The notes beneath the pieces were generated by a model. It saw only the letters and a list, made by a program, of their open reading frames with translations. It did not search any database and was not told the DNA's origin. Positions 24,392-34,099 of a stretch of DNA of 64,000 bases are shown one piece after another; within the stretch, counting starts at the first letter, position 1; the number at the start of each line of letters is the position of its first letter. Location of the stretch: the NCBI GenBank assembly GCA_022647725.1, contig JALCLG010000001.1, positions 1,466,001 to 1,530,000 of the forward strand, in the 5' to 3' direction. The translations under genes and the position numbers were made by a program. The DNA comes from Bacilli bacterium. GTDB taxonomy: Bacteria > Bacillota_I > Bacilli_A > RFN20 > CAG-288.

Positions 24392-27250
24392 ATGGCTATG
24401 GAAAACGAAAAAAGCGATGATCGGCATCTAACGACCCGGGAATGGGTTTGCCGCTGCCTCGGGCTTGTGCTGATTGGCTTAAGCATCATCGGTGCCAGCG
24501 CCGAAACGGCCCTCGGACAGTTTTTGGCTTATTCTCTAAGCTATCTTTTCGGTTTCTTCTACCCCTTTGTCTTGGCATTCGTGGCCGTCTTAGGTGTCCG
24601 TCTTACCGCCAGCAAGAAAGCCTTCCCCATCCAAGGGAAAGGCCGTTTCTGGATTGGCCTGGTCCTGCTTTTCGTCGCGGTGCTGGCCTTCGGGTCCTTT
24701 TCCTTCATCGTTGAAAAGAACGATTTGGGGCTGACCGATGTCGGGGAAATCTACTCCGATCGGATTCTCTCCTTTGCCCGCTATCCGTTCAAAATCGATA
24801 ATTTTGCCTCGCTCGGCGGCTTAGGCGGTGGCTTTTTAGGCCTTTTCCTTGTGGCTCTGTTCGGCGGCCTATGGTCGCGGATCGGCGATGCCATTTTCTT
24901 CTCTTTGCTGCTGCTATTAGGTCTGTTCTTCATTTGCTATCAGCCTTTGAAGAACCTGTGGAAAGCCCACAAAGACCGTCAGGCTCAGAAAGTCCACTAC
25001 ACTTCTCCCTTCCAGGCCAAAGACAACACCCAGCCCCAGCCCAACGTTTCTTCGACCAGCAACAGTGGCACCTATACTGCAAACCATGGCCCTTATACGT
25101 CCTTACGGGAGCCTCGTCCTGAGGCAGTGCCGGTTACCCCGGCCGTGACGCCGATTCCGGTCAGTTCCTCAACGGAGAAAATCACCTATGCCCAAGGCGG
25201 CTTTACCTCCGCCAGCCGTCCGCTTCCCGAAACGCCGGCCCCGCAGTTGGAAAGTCATCCCGCTTATGCTGCTCCGCAAACTCCGATTGTCACACCGACA
25301 CCTACGGCTCCCGAGCCGACTCCGTCTTCCTCTGCCCAAGGGTCATTCAGAATGCGTTCCTATCCTCAGGCATCCGAGCCTTCTCCGGCTCAGCCTCAGC
25401 CAACGATAGCTCCGACACCGTCACAGGCACCGATGAGCGAGTCGCCCTTGGATGATTTATTGCGTGAAAATCCTCAGACCGCGTCCCAGGGTTCCTTCCG
25501 TTCCGTCAGCGTTGCTTCCTCACAGCCTGTTCCGGCCGCTCCGGTGGTGATGCCGGCTCCCGCAACACCCGTCAATGAGAACCCTCAACCGGCAGAATTT
25601 GCCGTGGAAAGCGCTGAGACTCCGAATCCGCAGCAGGATGCCAAAGCCAATGATGCCTCCGGTGATGACAAAGACGACAAGGACGAACCGGATCAGGCGG
25701 CCTTGGAGGAAAAATACTTTGCCTATAAAGCCAGTCAGCAACGGGCTCATCAGGCAGTGGCCGATCAGGCTAAGCAGGCCGAAATGGCTAAGATCATGCA
25801 GTTTGTGTCTGACAAACCGAGAGTTTATTCCTATCCGCTGCCTACCGATTCCCTGCTTTCGGCCAAGGATGATTCCGATAAGATTGAAACCAACCGCAAA
25901 GCCGCTCAGGAAAAGGCTCAGGTCATCAATAAGGTCTTTGATGAATTTGGCTTTCAGGCCAAAGCCGTGTCCTTTATCATCGGTGCCTCTGTCACCCGTT
26001 TCAACATTCAGACTGATCCCGGCGTGAAAGCCGACCGGATTGAAGGCTATCTCAGCGATGTCCAGCGTGCCCTCAACGGCGATCAGTCCGTCCGTATTCA
26101 GGCGGTCGTCGAAGGCCAGTCCACCTCCGGCATCGAAGTCGGCAATGCCTCGCCGATGACCGTGCCTTTCAAGGATGTCTTCCAGCGGATTGAGATGGAT
26201 AACAAAGAGAATCTGCTGATCCCGATCGGCAAGGACATCATCGGCAACATCATCACCTATCCGCTCAATGAGATGCCGCATCTCTTGGTGGCGGGTACCA
26301 CGGGCTCGGGAAAGTCCGTCTTAGTCAACTGCATGATCATGACTTTGATTATGCGCAATTATCCAAACCAGCTCAAGCTGATGCTGATCGATCCGAAGCA
26401 GGTCGAATTTGCCAAGTACAACATGGAACCGCATCTTTTCTGCCCGGTCATTCAGGATTCCAAGTCCGCTTTGACGGCCATGAAGAAGCTTTGCGATGAA
26501 ATGGACCGCCGTTATGCCTTGCTCCGGACCTGGAACTGCGTGAAGATCTCTGAATACCGGGCTAAACGCCAGGGCCGGGAAGACTCCATGGAGGAGCTTC
26601 CGGATATTGTCGTCGTCATCGATGAATTCGCCGATCTGATGAATACCACCGGCGATGAGATTGCCGACTATGTCCAGCGGATCACGCAGAAGTCGAGAGC
26701 TGCCGGCATCTACATGATCATTGCCACCCAGCGTCCGAGCAAGGAAGCCATCCCGATGGCTATCAAAGGCAACATCGCCTGCCGTATCGGACTCTGCTGC
26801 TCCAGCCAGGTCGATAGCCGTGTCATCTTGGATGAGAATGGCTGCGAAGCCTTGCTGGGCCGCGGCGACTTGCTCTTCAAGTGCCCGGGCAAGAAGTCTT
26901 TGATCCGTGCTCAGTCTCCGTTCATCTCCAATCAGGATATGGACAATGTTTTGACCTACCTCAAACAGATGGGCGGCGATCCGAACTATAATCCGACCTT
27001 CCTCGATCTCAAGGTCAAGGAAGAGGAACCCGATGCCGGCCAGGGCAAGTCGAGCGACGATCTTTATCAGGACGTGAAGGACTATGTGATGATCACCGGT
27101 ATCTGTTCCCGCAGTGCCCTGATGCGAAACTTCTCCTTAAGCTACAGCAAAGTCGACCAGATGATCCTTTCGCTCCGCAACGAAGGCGTCATCCAGGCCA
27201 TCCAGGGTGGCAAGAATATTGTCGTGATGCGGAAGAATGTGGAGGCCTAG
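24392..27250 (+). CDS. ftsK: DNA translocase FtsK/SpoIIIE
   Basis: This septum-bound motor pumps chromosomal DNA during division. About four membrane helices fill residues 15-190. A Pro/Gln/Ser/Ala-rich linker spans roughly 200-480. The RecA-type motor follows with Walker A GTTGSGKS at about 634-641 and the Walker B-like VVVIDEFADLM. The C-terminal gamma winged-helix (YVMITGICSRSALMRNFSLSYSKVDQMI) binds KOPS/SRS sequences. At 952 residues the length is normal for SpoIIIE-type proteins with a long linker. Either ATG 24392 or ATG 24398 could be used. In B. subtilis spoIIIE is also followed by ymfF and ymfH, as here. Confidence 0.96.
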   Translation: MAMENEKSDDRHLTTREWVCRCLGLVLIGLSIIGASAETALGQFLAYSLSYLFGFFYPFVLAFVAVLGVRLTASKKAFPIQGKGRFWIGLVLLFVAVLAFGSFSFIVEKNDLGLTDVGEIYSDRILSFARYPFKIDNFASLGGLGGGFLGLFLVALFGGLWSRIGDAIFFSLLLLLGLFFICYQPLKNLWKAHKDRQAQKVHYTSPFQAKDNTQPQPNVSSTSNSGTYTANHGPYTSLREPRPEAVPVTPAVTPIPVSSSTEKITYAQGGFTSASRPLPETPAPQLESHPAYAAPQTPIVTPTPTAPEPTPSSSAQGSFRMRSYPQASEPSPAQPQPTIAPTPSQAPMSESPLDDLLRENPQTASQGSFRSVSVASSQPVPAAPVVMPAPATPVNENPQPAEFAVESAETPNPQQDAKANDASGDDKDDKDEPDQAALEEKYFAYKASQQRAHQAVADQAKQAEMAKIMQFVSDKPRVYSYPLPTDSLLSAKDDSDKIETNRKAAQEKAQVINKVFDEFGFQAKAVSFIIGASVTRFNIQTDPGVKADRIEGYLSDVQRALNGDQSVRIQAVVEGQSTSGIEVGNASPMTVPFKDVFQRIEMDNKENLLIPIGKDIIGNIITYPLNEMPHLLVAGTTGSGKSVLVNCMIMTLIMRNYPNQLKLMLIDPKQVEFAKYNMEPHLFCPVIQDSKSALTAMKKLCDEMDRRYALLRTWNCVKISEYRAKRQGREDSMEELPDIVVVIDEFADLMNTTGDEIADYVQRITQKSRAAGIYMIIATQRPSKEAIPMAIKGNIACRIGLCCSSQVDSRVILDENGCEALLGRGDLLFKCPGKKSLIRAQSPFISNQDMDNVLTYLKQMGGDPNYNPTFLDLKVKEEEPDAGQGKSSDDLYQDVKDYVMITGICSRSALMRNFSLSYSKVDQMILSLRNEGVIQAIQGGKNIVVMRKNVEA

Positions 27251-27252
27251 CC

Positions 27253-28408
27253 ATGGCAAAGAAAGCGATGTGGATGACCGATAACTATGCTCAGAGGGCT
27301 TATGTCCGCCGAGTCTATCTTGACCGGCTTTCGACGACGCCTGAGAAAATCCAGCTGTTAGCCGGTTTGCTGAACCGCGGCTTGCGGATTGAAGCCAAGA
27401 AGCCGTTGGCGTCCTTAGCCGGTGCTACCCTTTCTTTTGCCACTTACAGCTATGGTGACGGCTATGTGCTCGAAGAGCGGATGACTCAGCAGGAGGCCAA
27501 CGGCTTCAGTTATCTTTTCACCAACCCTTACCAAAAGGCCTTGACCCTTTTCCGGGATGTCTTTGAGAGCGGCTTTGTCCCCAATGAGAAGACCTTTGCT
27601 CTGGTCAAAGAAGACCTGATCAGCCATGAAGAGGCCTTGCAGGCCGACAGTCTCAAAGCCTCCCTTTCCATGCTGGAAGTGCCGTATTCCTTCCCGGAAA
27701 TCAGCTTCCCTTTGGTTCGCTCGATGACTTTGGATGATGAGCTGGTGACTTTGAAAGACATCCGCCGATCCACCCGGGGTGATCTGCTCTATCTAGGCAA
27801 GGAACAGCACAAGGATCCGTTCCGTTCGTTTGCTCTCTGCAATCAGGAACTCTCGTCCCTGCCGCAGAATTATGATGTCGCGGCCAAAGACCTCTATTCC
27901 CCGCTGTTTAAGAATGATGTGCGGAGCTTTGTTCTGGCGATGGCCCCTTTGAAGAGCTTAAGCGATTATCAGACCTTGCAGGCAACGCTCCTTGCCTTAG
28001 ATGCTCTCCTGAAAGATCGGATGATGTCGAATTATTCGGTTGCCGTGACCCTTACTTATCAGGTGATTTCCCCTATCAAAGTCCTGGTTCAGGGTGAGTG
28101 CCCAAAAGGGACTGCTGGCCCAAGCTGACCGTTTCCTGCTTTCCTTCTTCACCCCGCCCTATGGCGATATCGGCGAAACTTTGGAAAAGGGTGCGGATCT
28201 TGTCCGTCTCGATGCCTTGGATCTGGCCGGTTCCTTCCCGCTTGCCATCGACCGTCTGCGGACGATGGCGGACTTTGCCTTAAGCTATGACCCCAATGCC
28301 TTCTTAGTCCCTGCCAAAGTGACCAAGGAAGCCATGCTTTCCTTAAGTCAGTCGCTGCGGGTTATCTTTGTCCTGAAGGCTACCTATGATAAGGGAGAAA
28401 AGAAATGA
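27253..28408 (+). pseudogene. ymfF: YmfF-like M16 peptidase homolog, reading frame broken near 28101
   Basis: It belongs to the inactive M16 zinc-protease-like YmfF group, linked by annotation to EF-P modification and found downstream of spoIIIE/ftsK. The first frame runs 27253-28128 and loses homology after SPIKVLVQG. The second frame (28094-28408) carries the rest, QKGLLAQADRFLLSFF onward. Reading one fewer C in the CCC at 28101-28103 joins them smoothly into a ~385-residue protein. The full-length gene would start 2 bases after ftsK and overlap ymfH by 4 bases. The second part is still host-like, so the break is recent, a sequencing indel, or (less likely) a +1 recoding site. YmfF proteins normally lack the HxxEH motif, and none is seen. 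Confidence 0.75.
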
Positions 28409-29655
28409 TCAAAACTGAAAACGGCCATGGTTTAGCTCCTTTTTATGAAGAGAAGCTCGACAATGGCTTCAAGACCGTCTTCTTGCCGCGGAAGAGCCCT
28501 TTGAAATCGGCCTTCCTCTATGTCCCCAGCGGCAGCTATCCCCATGAGGAGAGCATCAATTCCGTGAAGCTTCCTTTCGGGACGGCCTTTTTTCTCAAGG
28601 AGATGATTCTTTCCGACAAAACCAAAGATTATCTCGAGACCAAGGACAGCCGCAGCGAAAGCTTCCTGGATTATTCCTATACCGGCTATCAGGTTTCCAC
28701 CCTGGAAGACCTCTTTCAGCCGCTGCAGGTGCTTCTTTCCAAGATCCTGACGCTCGATTTCACCGAGAATGACATCGAAGACTACAAGCGGACTCACCGT
28801 GAGGCCTTCCTTGCCCGGGAGAAGGATCCGGTCTTGGTGACCCAGAAGGACTGTCTCCGTCTGCTTTATGGCAACGATCCGATCAGCCATGGCCTTGTTC
28901 CGAGTCTCAATGAGACCCAGAGCCTTCATTACTCCACCCTGTCCCGCTATCTCGGAAAATACTATCAGGCGCCTTCCTTGACCCTCTTTGTCAGCGGTCC
29001 GATGGCCCCGGGTGACGTCAGCCAGTCCGTCCATCAGCTGCGGCTGCCTTCCCCGTTAACCTGCTACAGTCAGCCCCTGAGCCGGAAAGCCGAGCCGGCG
29101 CAGCCGCTCTTCAGCGAGAATGTCCTGACCCTCCCGGGTCAGGAGAATTGTCTTTCCTTTGGTATCCGTTTTGAGAAACGGGAAAGCCTCTATCAGACCT
29201 ATGGCCTGCTGCTTTTTTCCTTCTACGAGATTCTTCTGCCGGCGCTCGTCACCGATAATCCGGACTTCTTGGACGGCCTGAAGGAACGGCAGGCGGAACT
29301 CGTGGATGCGACGCTGGAGGAAGGCGGAGAAGAAGCCTATCTGCTCCTTTCCTTCCATGCCTTGGACACCCACGCTCTCAAAAGCTATCTTGTCGACTAT
29401 TTTTCCGCTGTCGATAAGCAGGTCACCGCGGCTTCCTTCAAAGCCATCCTGGACCGTTACCATGCCCGGAGCCTTGCCAAGCTTAGCCTTCCCAATACGG
29501 CGCTGCTCGAGTTCAGCCGGGTCTATCCTAACGGCATCTCCTATCCGAGCCTTTTAGGTCAGACCTTGCGGCTTAACTATTCGACTTTCCGCAATTTCCT
29601 GACCAAAGCCAACGGCTTTGCCAAAGCCGTCTCTTCCCTGAGCAAGGATTTATGA
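28405..29655 (+). CDS. ymfH: YmfH-like M16 family protein without the HxxEH zinc motif
   Basis: The 416-residue length, position after ymfF, and layout match YmfH, the normally metal-binding partner of the YmfF/YmfH pair. The N-terminal domain has FKTVFLPRKSPLKSAFLYVPSGS, and LYGNDPISHGLVPSLNETQSL matches the family's GxPxxxxxxG segment. Where YmfH and other M16 peptidases have HFLEHM, this protein has FFLKEM (residues 62-67). Both histidines and the glutamate are lost, so peptidase activity is unlikely. The frame is intact and overlaps acpS by 4 bases. Its role may be structural, together with YmfF. Confidence 0.75.
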   Translation: MIKTENGHGLAPFYEEKLDNGFKTVFLPRKSPLKSAFLYVPSGSYPHEESINSVKLPFGTAFFLKEMILSDKTKDYLETKDSRSESFLDYSYTGYQVSTLEDLFQPLQVLLSKILTLDFTENDIEDYKRTHREAFLAREKDPVLVTQKDCLRLLYGNDPISHGLVPSLNETQSLHYSTLSRYLGKYYQAPSLTLFVSGPMAPGDVSQSVHQLRLPSPLTCYSQPLSRKAEPAQPLFSENVLTLPGQENCLSFGIRFEKRESLYQTYGLLLFSFYEILLPALVTDNPDFLDGLKERQAELVDATLEEGGEEAYLLLSFHALDTHALKSYLVDYFSAVDKQVTAASFKAILDRYHARSLAKLSLPNTALLEFSRVYPNGISYPSLLGQTLRLNYSTFRNFLTKANGFAKAVSSLSKDL

Positions 29656-30002
29656 ACGTCACCGGGATTGGCATTGATATTTCCGATATCGAACGTGTTC
29701 GCGGCCAGGTCGGCTTAGCCAAGCGGATCCTTTCCAAGAAAGAGTTTGCTCTTTATGAGAAGAACCCGGATCCCGACAGTTTCCTTTCCGGGCGGTTTGC
29801 CCTCAAGGAAGCCTATGTCAAGGCCAGCGGAAACAAAGACGTGAATTTTGCCGATCTGGAAGCCCTGGATGATGCTACCGGCAAGCCCCACCTTTATCTT
29901 CGCGGCCGGGAAGTCCAAGGGCTCATCTCCTTAGCTCACGACAAGGAAGCCGTTGCCGTCGTCCTCCTCTTCCAGGACGAGAAAGACCCCACGCATGAAT
30001 AA
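29652..30002 (+). CDS. acpS: Holo-[acyl-carrier-protein] synthase
   Basis: It attaches 4'-phosphopantetheine from CoA to acyl carrier protein for fatty-acid synthesis. The N-terminal GIGIDISDIERV carries the Mg-binding aspartate, and SGRFALKEAYVKA carries the second conserved block (F-A-x-K-E-A). At 116 residues it is normal. It overlaps ymfH by 4 bases and the next gene by 8. Confidence 0.95.
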   Translation: MNVTGIGIDISDIERVRGQVGLAKRILSKKEFALYEKNPDPDSFLSGRFALKEAYVKASGNKDVNFADLEALDDATGKPHLYLRGREVQGLISLAHDKEAVAVVLLFQDEKDPTHE

Positions 30003-32152
30003 AACAGCCATCAAAGCGATTGTCCGCTCCTGCGACCTTTTGGAACTGAACGTCAGCAAGGATTTTTATATTTCCTCGTTCAAGAGTTTTAGGCTCTATG
30101 AGGATGATAGTTTTGTCCGGGATTTGGAGGCCGTCAATCACAGCGAATCCAACTCCTCGGACCTGATCACCCTGCCTCTCAAGAACCTTCCTTTTGTCCC
30201 AGGCCACAAGTATGAGCTGGCCACCAAGGACAATTTCTTCATCCCGATTGATTTCTCTTATCTCAGCAAGACCAAGGAATTCGAGGAGAAATACCGCTTC
30301 GACGGGGAACTGGGTGCCCTGTATTCACCCGAGCGCACCACCTTCCGCATCTTCTCTCCTTTTGCCATCCGGATGGTGCTCTCCATCACCAAGCCCGGTC
30401 AGAATGAAGAGACTCACGTGCTCATCCACGATTTCAATACGGGTGTTTTCTCAGTCACGCTGGAAGGTGATTATGATGGTTCAAAATATACTTATTTTGT
30501 TACCATCTTTGGCAAGACCTTTGAGATTGTTGACCCCTATGCCTATAGCGTCGATGCCAATTCCCGCCATGGCTTTGTCATCAATCCGAGCAAGATCCGT
30601 GCCATCAGCAGCCAGGAGGGGGGGCTTAGCTCCTTTCAGGGATCCGACTCAGGCCGTCATCTATGAATGCTCCGTCCGGGATATGACTTCCTTAAGCGGC
30701 CTTCGTGACAAAGGCACTTACGCGGCCTTGGCTAAGACCGGTCTTAAAGACAGCCAGGGAATGCCGATGGGACTCGATTATCTGAAGAGCCTGGGAATCA
30801 GCCATGTGCAGCTGATGCCGACGCTGGATTTCCAGACCATCGACGACACTCACCCGGAGACGAGCTACAACTGGGGCTATGATCCCTTGCTTTTCATGAC
30901 CAACGAAGGCAGCTATTCCCTGCATCCGGAGGATCCTTATTGCCGGGTCATGGAACTGCGACAGCTGGTCTCCGCTTTCCACGAAGCGGGATTACGGGTC
31001 ATCAGCGATGTCGTCTATAACCATGTCTATTCCGTGCCGTTCAATGTCTTGAACATCCTGGTCCCAGGCTATTATTTCCGAATCAACCCGGACAAATCCC
31101 TTTCCAATGGCTCCGGCTGCGGCAATGATTTCGAGTCGCGGAACTATATGGCCCGGAAACTGATCCTGGACAGTCTCTCCCACAGCGTCGATTTCTATGG
31201 CTTCGATGGCTTCCGCTTCGATCTGATGGGCATTCTGGATGTCGAGACGCTGACTCAGGCCCAGGCGCTCTTACGGCAGAAGAAACCGGACATCCTCCTC
31301 TACGGGGAAGGCTGGGATCTCTGGACCAATCTCCCCAGCGACCAGAAAGGCTCGGTCATCAATTCCGGGAAGCTTTCCGATTTTGCTTTCTTCAACGACC
31401 GCTTCCGGGATGTCGTCAAAGGCAAGACCTCGGAGTCGGAACTGGCCGTCAAGGGCTATCTCTCCGGCGATACCAATTACATCGACGGCTTCAAGCATGT
31501 GATGCTGGGGTCTTCTTCGCCGCTAGCCTTTGCCCCGATGTTCGGCTCTCCGAGACAAAGCATCAACTATGTCGAATGCCATGACAACCATGCCCTTTAC
31601 GATAAACTGAAGGCCTGCTGTCCGGAGGAGAAGGAAGACATGATTTTCCGGCGGATCAAGATGATCACCGTCAGCATTCTCTTCGCTTGCGGCATTCCCT
31701 TCTTCCATGCTGGCCAGGAAATCGGTCAGTCCAAGGAAAAACAGGGCAACACTTACAATGCCGGCGACAAGCTGAACGGCTTCCGCTATGATCTCTTGGA
31801 TCAGCGCCGGGAACTCTACAGTTTCTTCCTGGAGGCCATCCGGATGAAGGAACGCTTTGTCACCTTCTGCAACGGCGAGTATCCCACCCTCAGGGAACAT
31901 ATGAGCTTCGAGAACCTGGAGAACAATGCCCTCAAGATCACCTATACCCTCAAAGACTGCACTTTCTATCTGATTTTCAATCCGACCAAGAAGACTTTCC
32001 TTTATGCCTTTGACGATGACGTGAAGCTCATCTTCAACGAGATGGGCGATGTCTCGGCCAAGGACTTCTATGTCCGGCTGGCCATCGTCAACGCCACGAG
32101 TGCCCTGCTCTTCTTCAAGGAGAAGAAAGCCGACGGAGGCAAGCCTCAATGA
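29995..32152 (+). pseudogene. pulA: Type I pullulanase, reading frame broken in a G7 run
   Basis: The enzyme debranches alpha-1,6 links in pullulan, starch or glycogen. The first frame (29995-30666) holds the N-terminal beta-rich and CBM48-like part, ending at VDPYAYSVDANSRHG. The second frame carries the GH13 core: TQAVIYECSVRDM, YNWGYDP (type I pullulanase signature), FDGFRFDLMG (nucleophile Asp), LYGEGWD (acid Glu) and YVECHDN (third Asp). The switch falls in the seven G at 30618-30624; six G would give one continuous frame of about 718 residues. There is no signal peptide, so the intact enzyme would be cytoplasmic and fit glycogen breakdown beside glgCDA. Its stop overlaps plsC by 4 bases. 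Confidence 0.85.
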
Positions 32153-32964
32153 CCTTTAAGTATGCCCGGATCGTTTTATCGCTGCTGGGTCTCTTTGCCC
32201 GGGATTTCCCGTATTTCCGCCATGCCGGCAAAGCCCCGGAGAAATCCTCCCAGGTCCTTCGTTCCAGCCGGGTGCAGCGTTTTATCATCCGCTGCAATCA
32301 GCATGGCTTCCATATGGTCTATGTCATCACGGGCCAGGAACAGCTTCCCGACGGACAGCTTTTCTTCACCCCGAACCATGTCTCCATCAGCGACCCGATT
32401 GCGCTGCTTTCCGTCTGTGACCGGCCGGTGGCTTTCCTGGCCAAGAAGGAAGTCAGCAAGATGCCTTATGTCGGCGACATCGTGAGAGCCGTCCACGGGC
32501 ATTTCATTGACCGCATGGATCTCCGGAGCGAACTGAAGGTCTACAGAGAGATCGACAAGACGCTGGATGAGGAACCGGAACTGAGCTATATCGTCTTTCC
32601 GGAAGGAACGCGGGCCAAGCCGCCGCTTTATGAGTTAGGCTCCTTCCATCCGGGATCCTTTAGGATGGCGATGGACCGTGGGATGCCGATTGTCCCGGTG
32701 GCGATGTATTTCACCGAACGGGTGCTCTCGAGCCGTTACCACTATCATCAGTACCCGGTACAGATTGCTTTCCTGCCGGCCATCATGCCCAAGGATTATG
32801 AGAATCTGACGACCCAGCAGGTAGCCGATAAGGTCAAGGACGCCATTGAAAAGGCTTTGGTTCCTATGCGGGCCAAAGACCCGGAACTGGTGAAGACCTT
32901 CAACCATTATTCGGACAAGAAACTTGCTAAAGTGCTGCTGGTAACAAAAACTAAAAAAGACTAG
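32149..32964 (+). CDS. plsC: 1-acyl-sn-glycerol-3-phosphate acyltransferase
   Basis: It makes phosphatidic acid by acylating lysophosphatidate at the membrane. Block I is NHVSISD (N-H-x4-D), block III is FPEGTRAK, and block IV is PIVPVAMYF. The size of 271 residues is normal. It ends the ftsK-ymfF-ymfH-acpS-pulA-plsC operon, in which every junction after ymfF overlaps. Its stop lies inside the terminator stem. Confidence 0.92.
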   Translation: MTFKYARIVLSLLGLFARDFPYFRHAGKAPEKSSQVLRSSRVQRFIIRCNQHGFHMVYVITGQEQLPDGQLFFTPNHVSISDPIALLSVCDRPVAFLAKKEVSKMPYVGDIVRAVHGHFIDRMDLRSELKVYREIDKTLDEEPELSYIVFPEGTRAKPPLYELGSFHPGSFRMAMDRGMPIVPVAMYFTERVLSSRYHYHQYPVQIAFLPAIMPKDYENLTTQQVADKVKDAIEKALVPMRAKDPELVKTFNHYSDKKLAKVLLVTKTKKD

Positions 32965-32984
32965 GAGATTCCTAGTCTTTTTTT
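32953..32984. terminator. Bidirectional terminator between plsC and the DUF1624 gene
   Basis: A-rich arm AAAAAAGACTAGG pairs with CCTAGTCTTTTTT around a short loop. T-runs are produced on both strands, serving the two convergent genes. Confidence 0.9.
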
Positions 32985-32986
32985 GA

Positions 32987-33916
32987 TTAAACACGGAAAC
33001 CCATTGGCAATAAGATGGCGGCTAGGACGAGAATGTAAACGGGCTGATGCAGCAAGTAGAACCAAATGGTATGCTGCCCGATGAAGGCGAGCGGCCGGAT
33101 GGCTTTCCAGGCGTTGAGCTTCGGGAAGAGCGGCTGTCTTGTCTTATAAGCCATTTTGCCGAAGGCGTGGCCGATGAAGTAGACGCCCAGATAGGGGAAG
33201 ATCGGCCAGAAGTCGACTTCGTTGCCTTCCTTGCCTAAGGCCGAATAGAGGAGGGTCCAGGGGTCGCTTTTCAGCCGGGTCAGCAGATCGCCGCCGACAT
33301 ACTTCTCCGGCCAGCGGACCAGAACGCCCTGGAGATAGATGCCTTGCTGGAGGCCGATGCCGACTAAGAGGACCGCTAAGCCGAAAAGGAAGAGGAACAG
33401 CGGGCTTAAAGGCTGATGGAAGAGCGCTTTGGAAAGGCTGTTCAGCAGACAGTCCAAGAGGACGCTGATGGCCATCAGGTGGATGACGCCCCAGCCGATG
33501 AAAAGGTCGTACTCGATTCCGTAGCGGGCAAGCAGATACGTTAAAAGCCAGGTGAACAAGGACACTAAAAGAGCTGCCAGTGTCAAGAGCAGGCCTCGGC
33601 GCCACGGGGCATGGGTGAAGACCGTCGAGATGCCGCAGATGAAGATGAAGATGCCGCCGACCAGAGGGGCGACGTCCTCCATCAGTTCCGGGGTGTAGAA
33701 GATGTTGGTGCAGAAGGTGACGAAAGCCTCCAGATTCGGATAGCTGACGATGACTTCTTTGTAGTTGGAAAGCACATCCGGAAGCGAGGAAATATCGAAG
33801 CAGAGATGGTAGAGCATCACGATGACGATCGGGAAGAACCTTAAAAGGTCAATCTCCCGTAAACGGGGGTGACTGGGATCGATGTCACGGGTGAGAAGCC
33901 TTTTGGGATTGGTCAT
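32987..33916 (-). CDS. DUF1624-type membrane acyltransferase-like protein
   Basis: The start RLREIDLLRFFPIVIVMLYHLCFDI closely follows the pattern of the DUF1624/heparan-alpha-glucosaminide N-acetyltransferase-like family, with about eight membrane helices after it. Such proteins may move acetyl groups across the membrane, but no bacterial substrate is established to my knowledge. The 310-residue size fits. A promoter-like TATACT lies only 7 bases before the ATG and no ribosome site is seen, so the message may be leaderless. Confidence 0.7.
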   Translation of the reverse strand: MTNPKRLLTRDIDPSHPRLREIDLLRFFPIVIVMLYHLCFDISSLPDVLSNYKEVIVSYPNLEAFVTFCTNIFYTPELMEDVAPLVGGIFIFICGISTVFTHAPWRRGLLLTLAALLVSLFTWLLTYLLARYGIEYDLFIGWGVIHLMAISVLLDCLLNSLSKALFHQPLSPLFLFLFGLAVLLVGIGLQQGIYLQGVLVRWPEKYVGGDLLTRLKSDPWTLLYSALGKEGNEVDFWPIFPYLGVYFIGHAFGKMAYKTRQPLFPKLNAWKAIRPLAFIGQHTIWFYLLHQPVYILVLAAILLPMGFRV

Positions 33917-33922
33917 GACAAA

Positions 33923-33950
33923 AGTATAGCATATCCGCCCAAAACGTCAG
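33923..33950 (-). promoter_or_regulatory. Promoter of the DUF1624 gene, start near the ATG
   Basis: On the minus strand CTGACG (33950-33945), 16 bases, then TATACT (33928-33923). The predicted transcription start falls on or next to the ATG at 33916. Confidence 0.5.
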
Positions 33951-34030
33951 TGAAAAAACCGGCTCGGGCAAGCCTAAGGTGCAAAATCTTGGATTTCCCA
34001 AAAAAATAACGGAAAAAAGTAAAATTAAGG

Positions 34031-34059
34031 TTGTCTCTAAGCAAGAATATTACTATAAT
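34031..34059 (+). promoter_or_regulatory. Promoter of the jetABC operon
   Basis: TTGTCT (34031-34036), a 17-base spacer, and TATAAT (34054-34059): a strong housekeeping-type promoter. An AAAGGA ribosome site at 34085-34090 points to GTG 34100. Confidence 0.8.
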
Positions 34060-34099
34060 TTAAGAGTATTCCTAAGTGACTGAAAAAGGATTAAACCCA

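Noticed and set aside
25520..26281. Long open frames opposite ftsK, dnaK, gltX, tsaD and other genes
   Set aside because: They lack ribosome sites and protein-like patterns and mirror the codon bias of the real genes on the other strand.
28094..28128. Programmed +1 frameshift in ymfF
   Set aside because: The zero-frame codons (TGC CCA AAA) are not a known +1 slippery site and no stimulating structure is evident; an indel is simpler.
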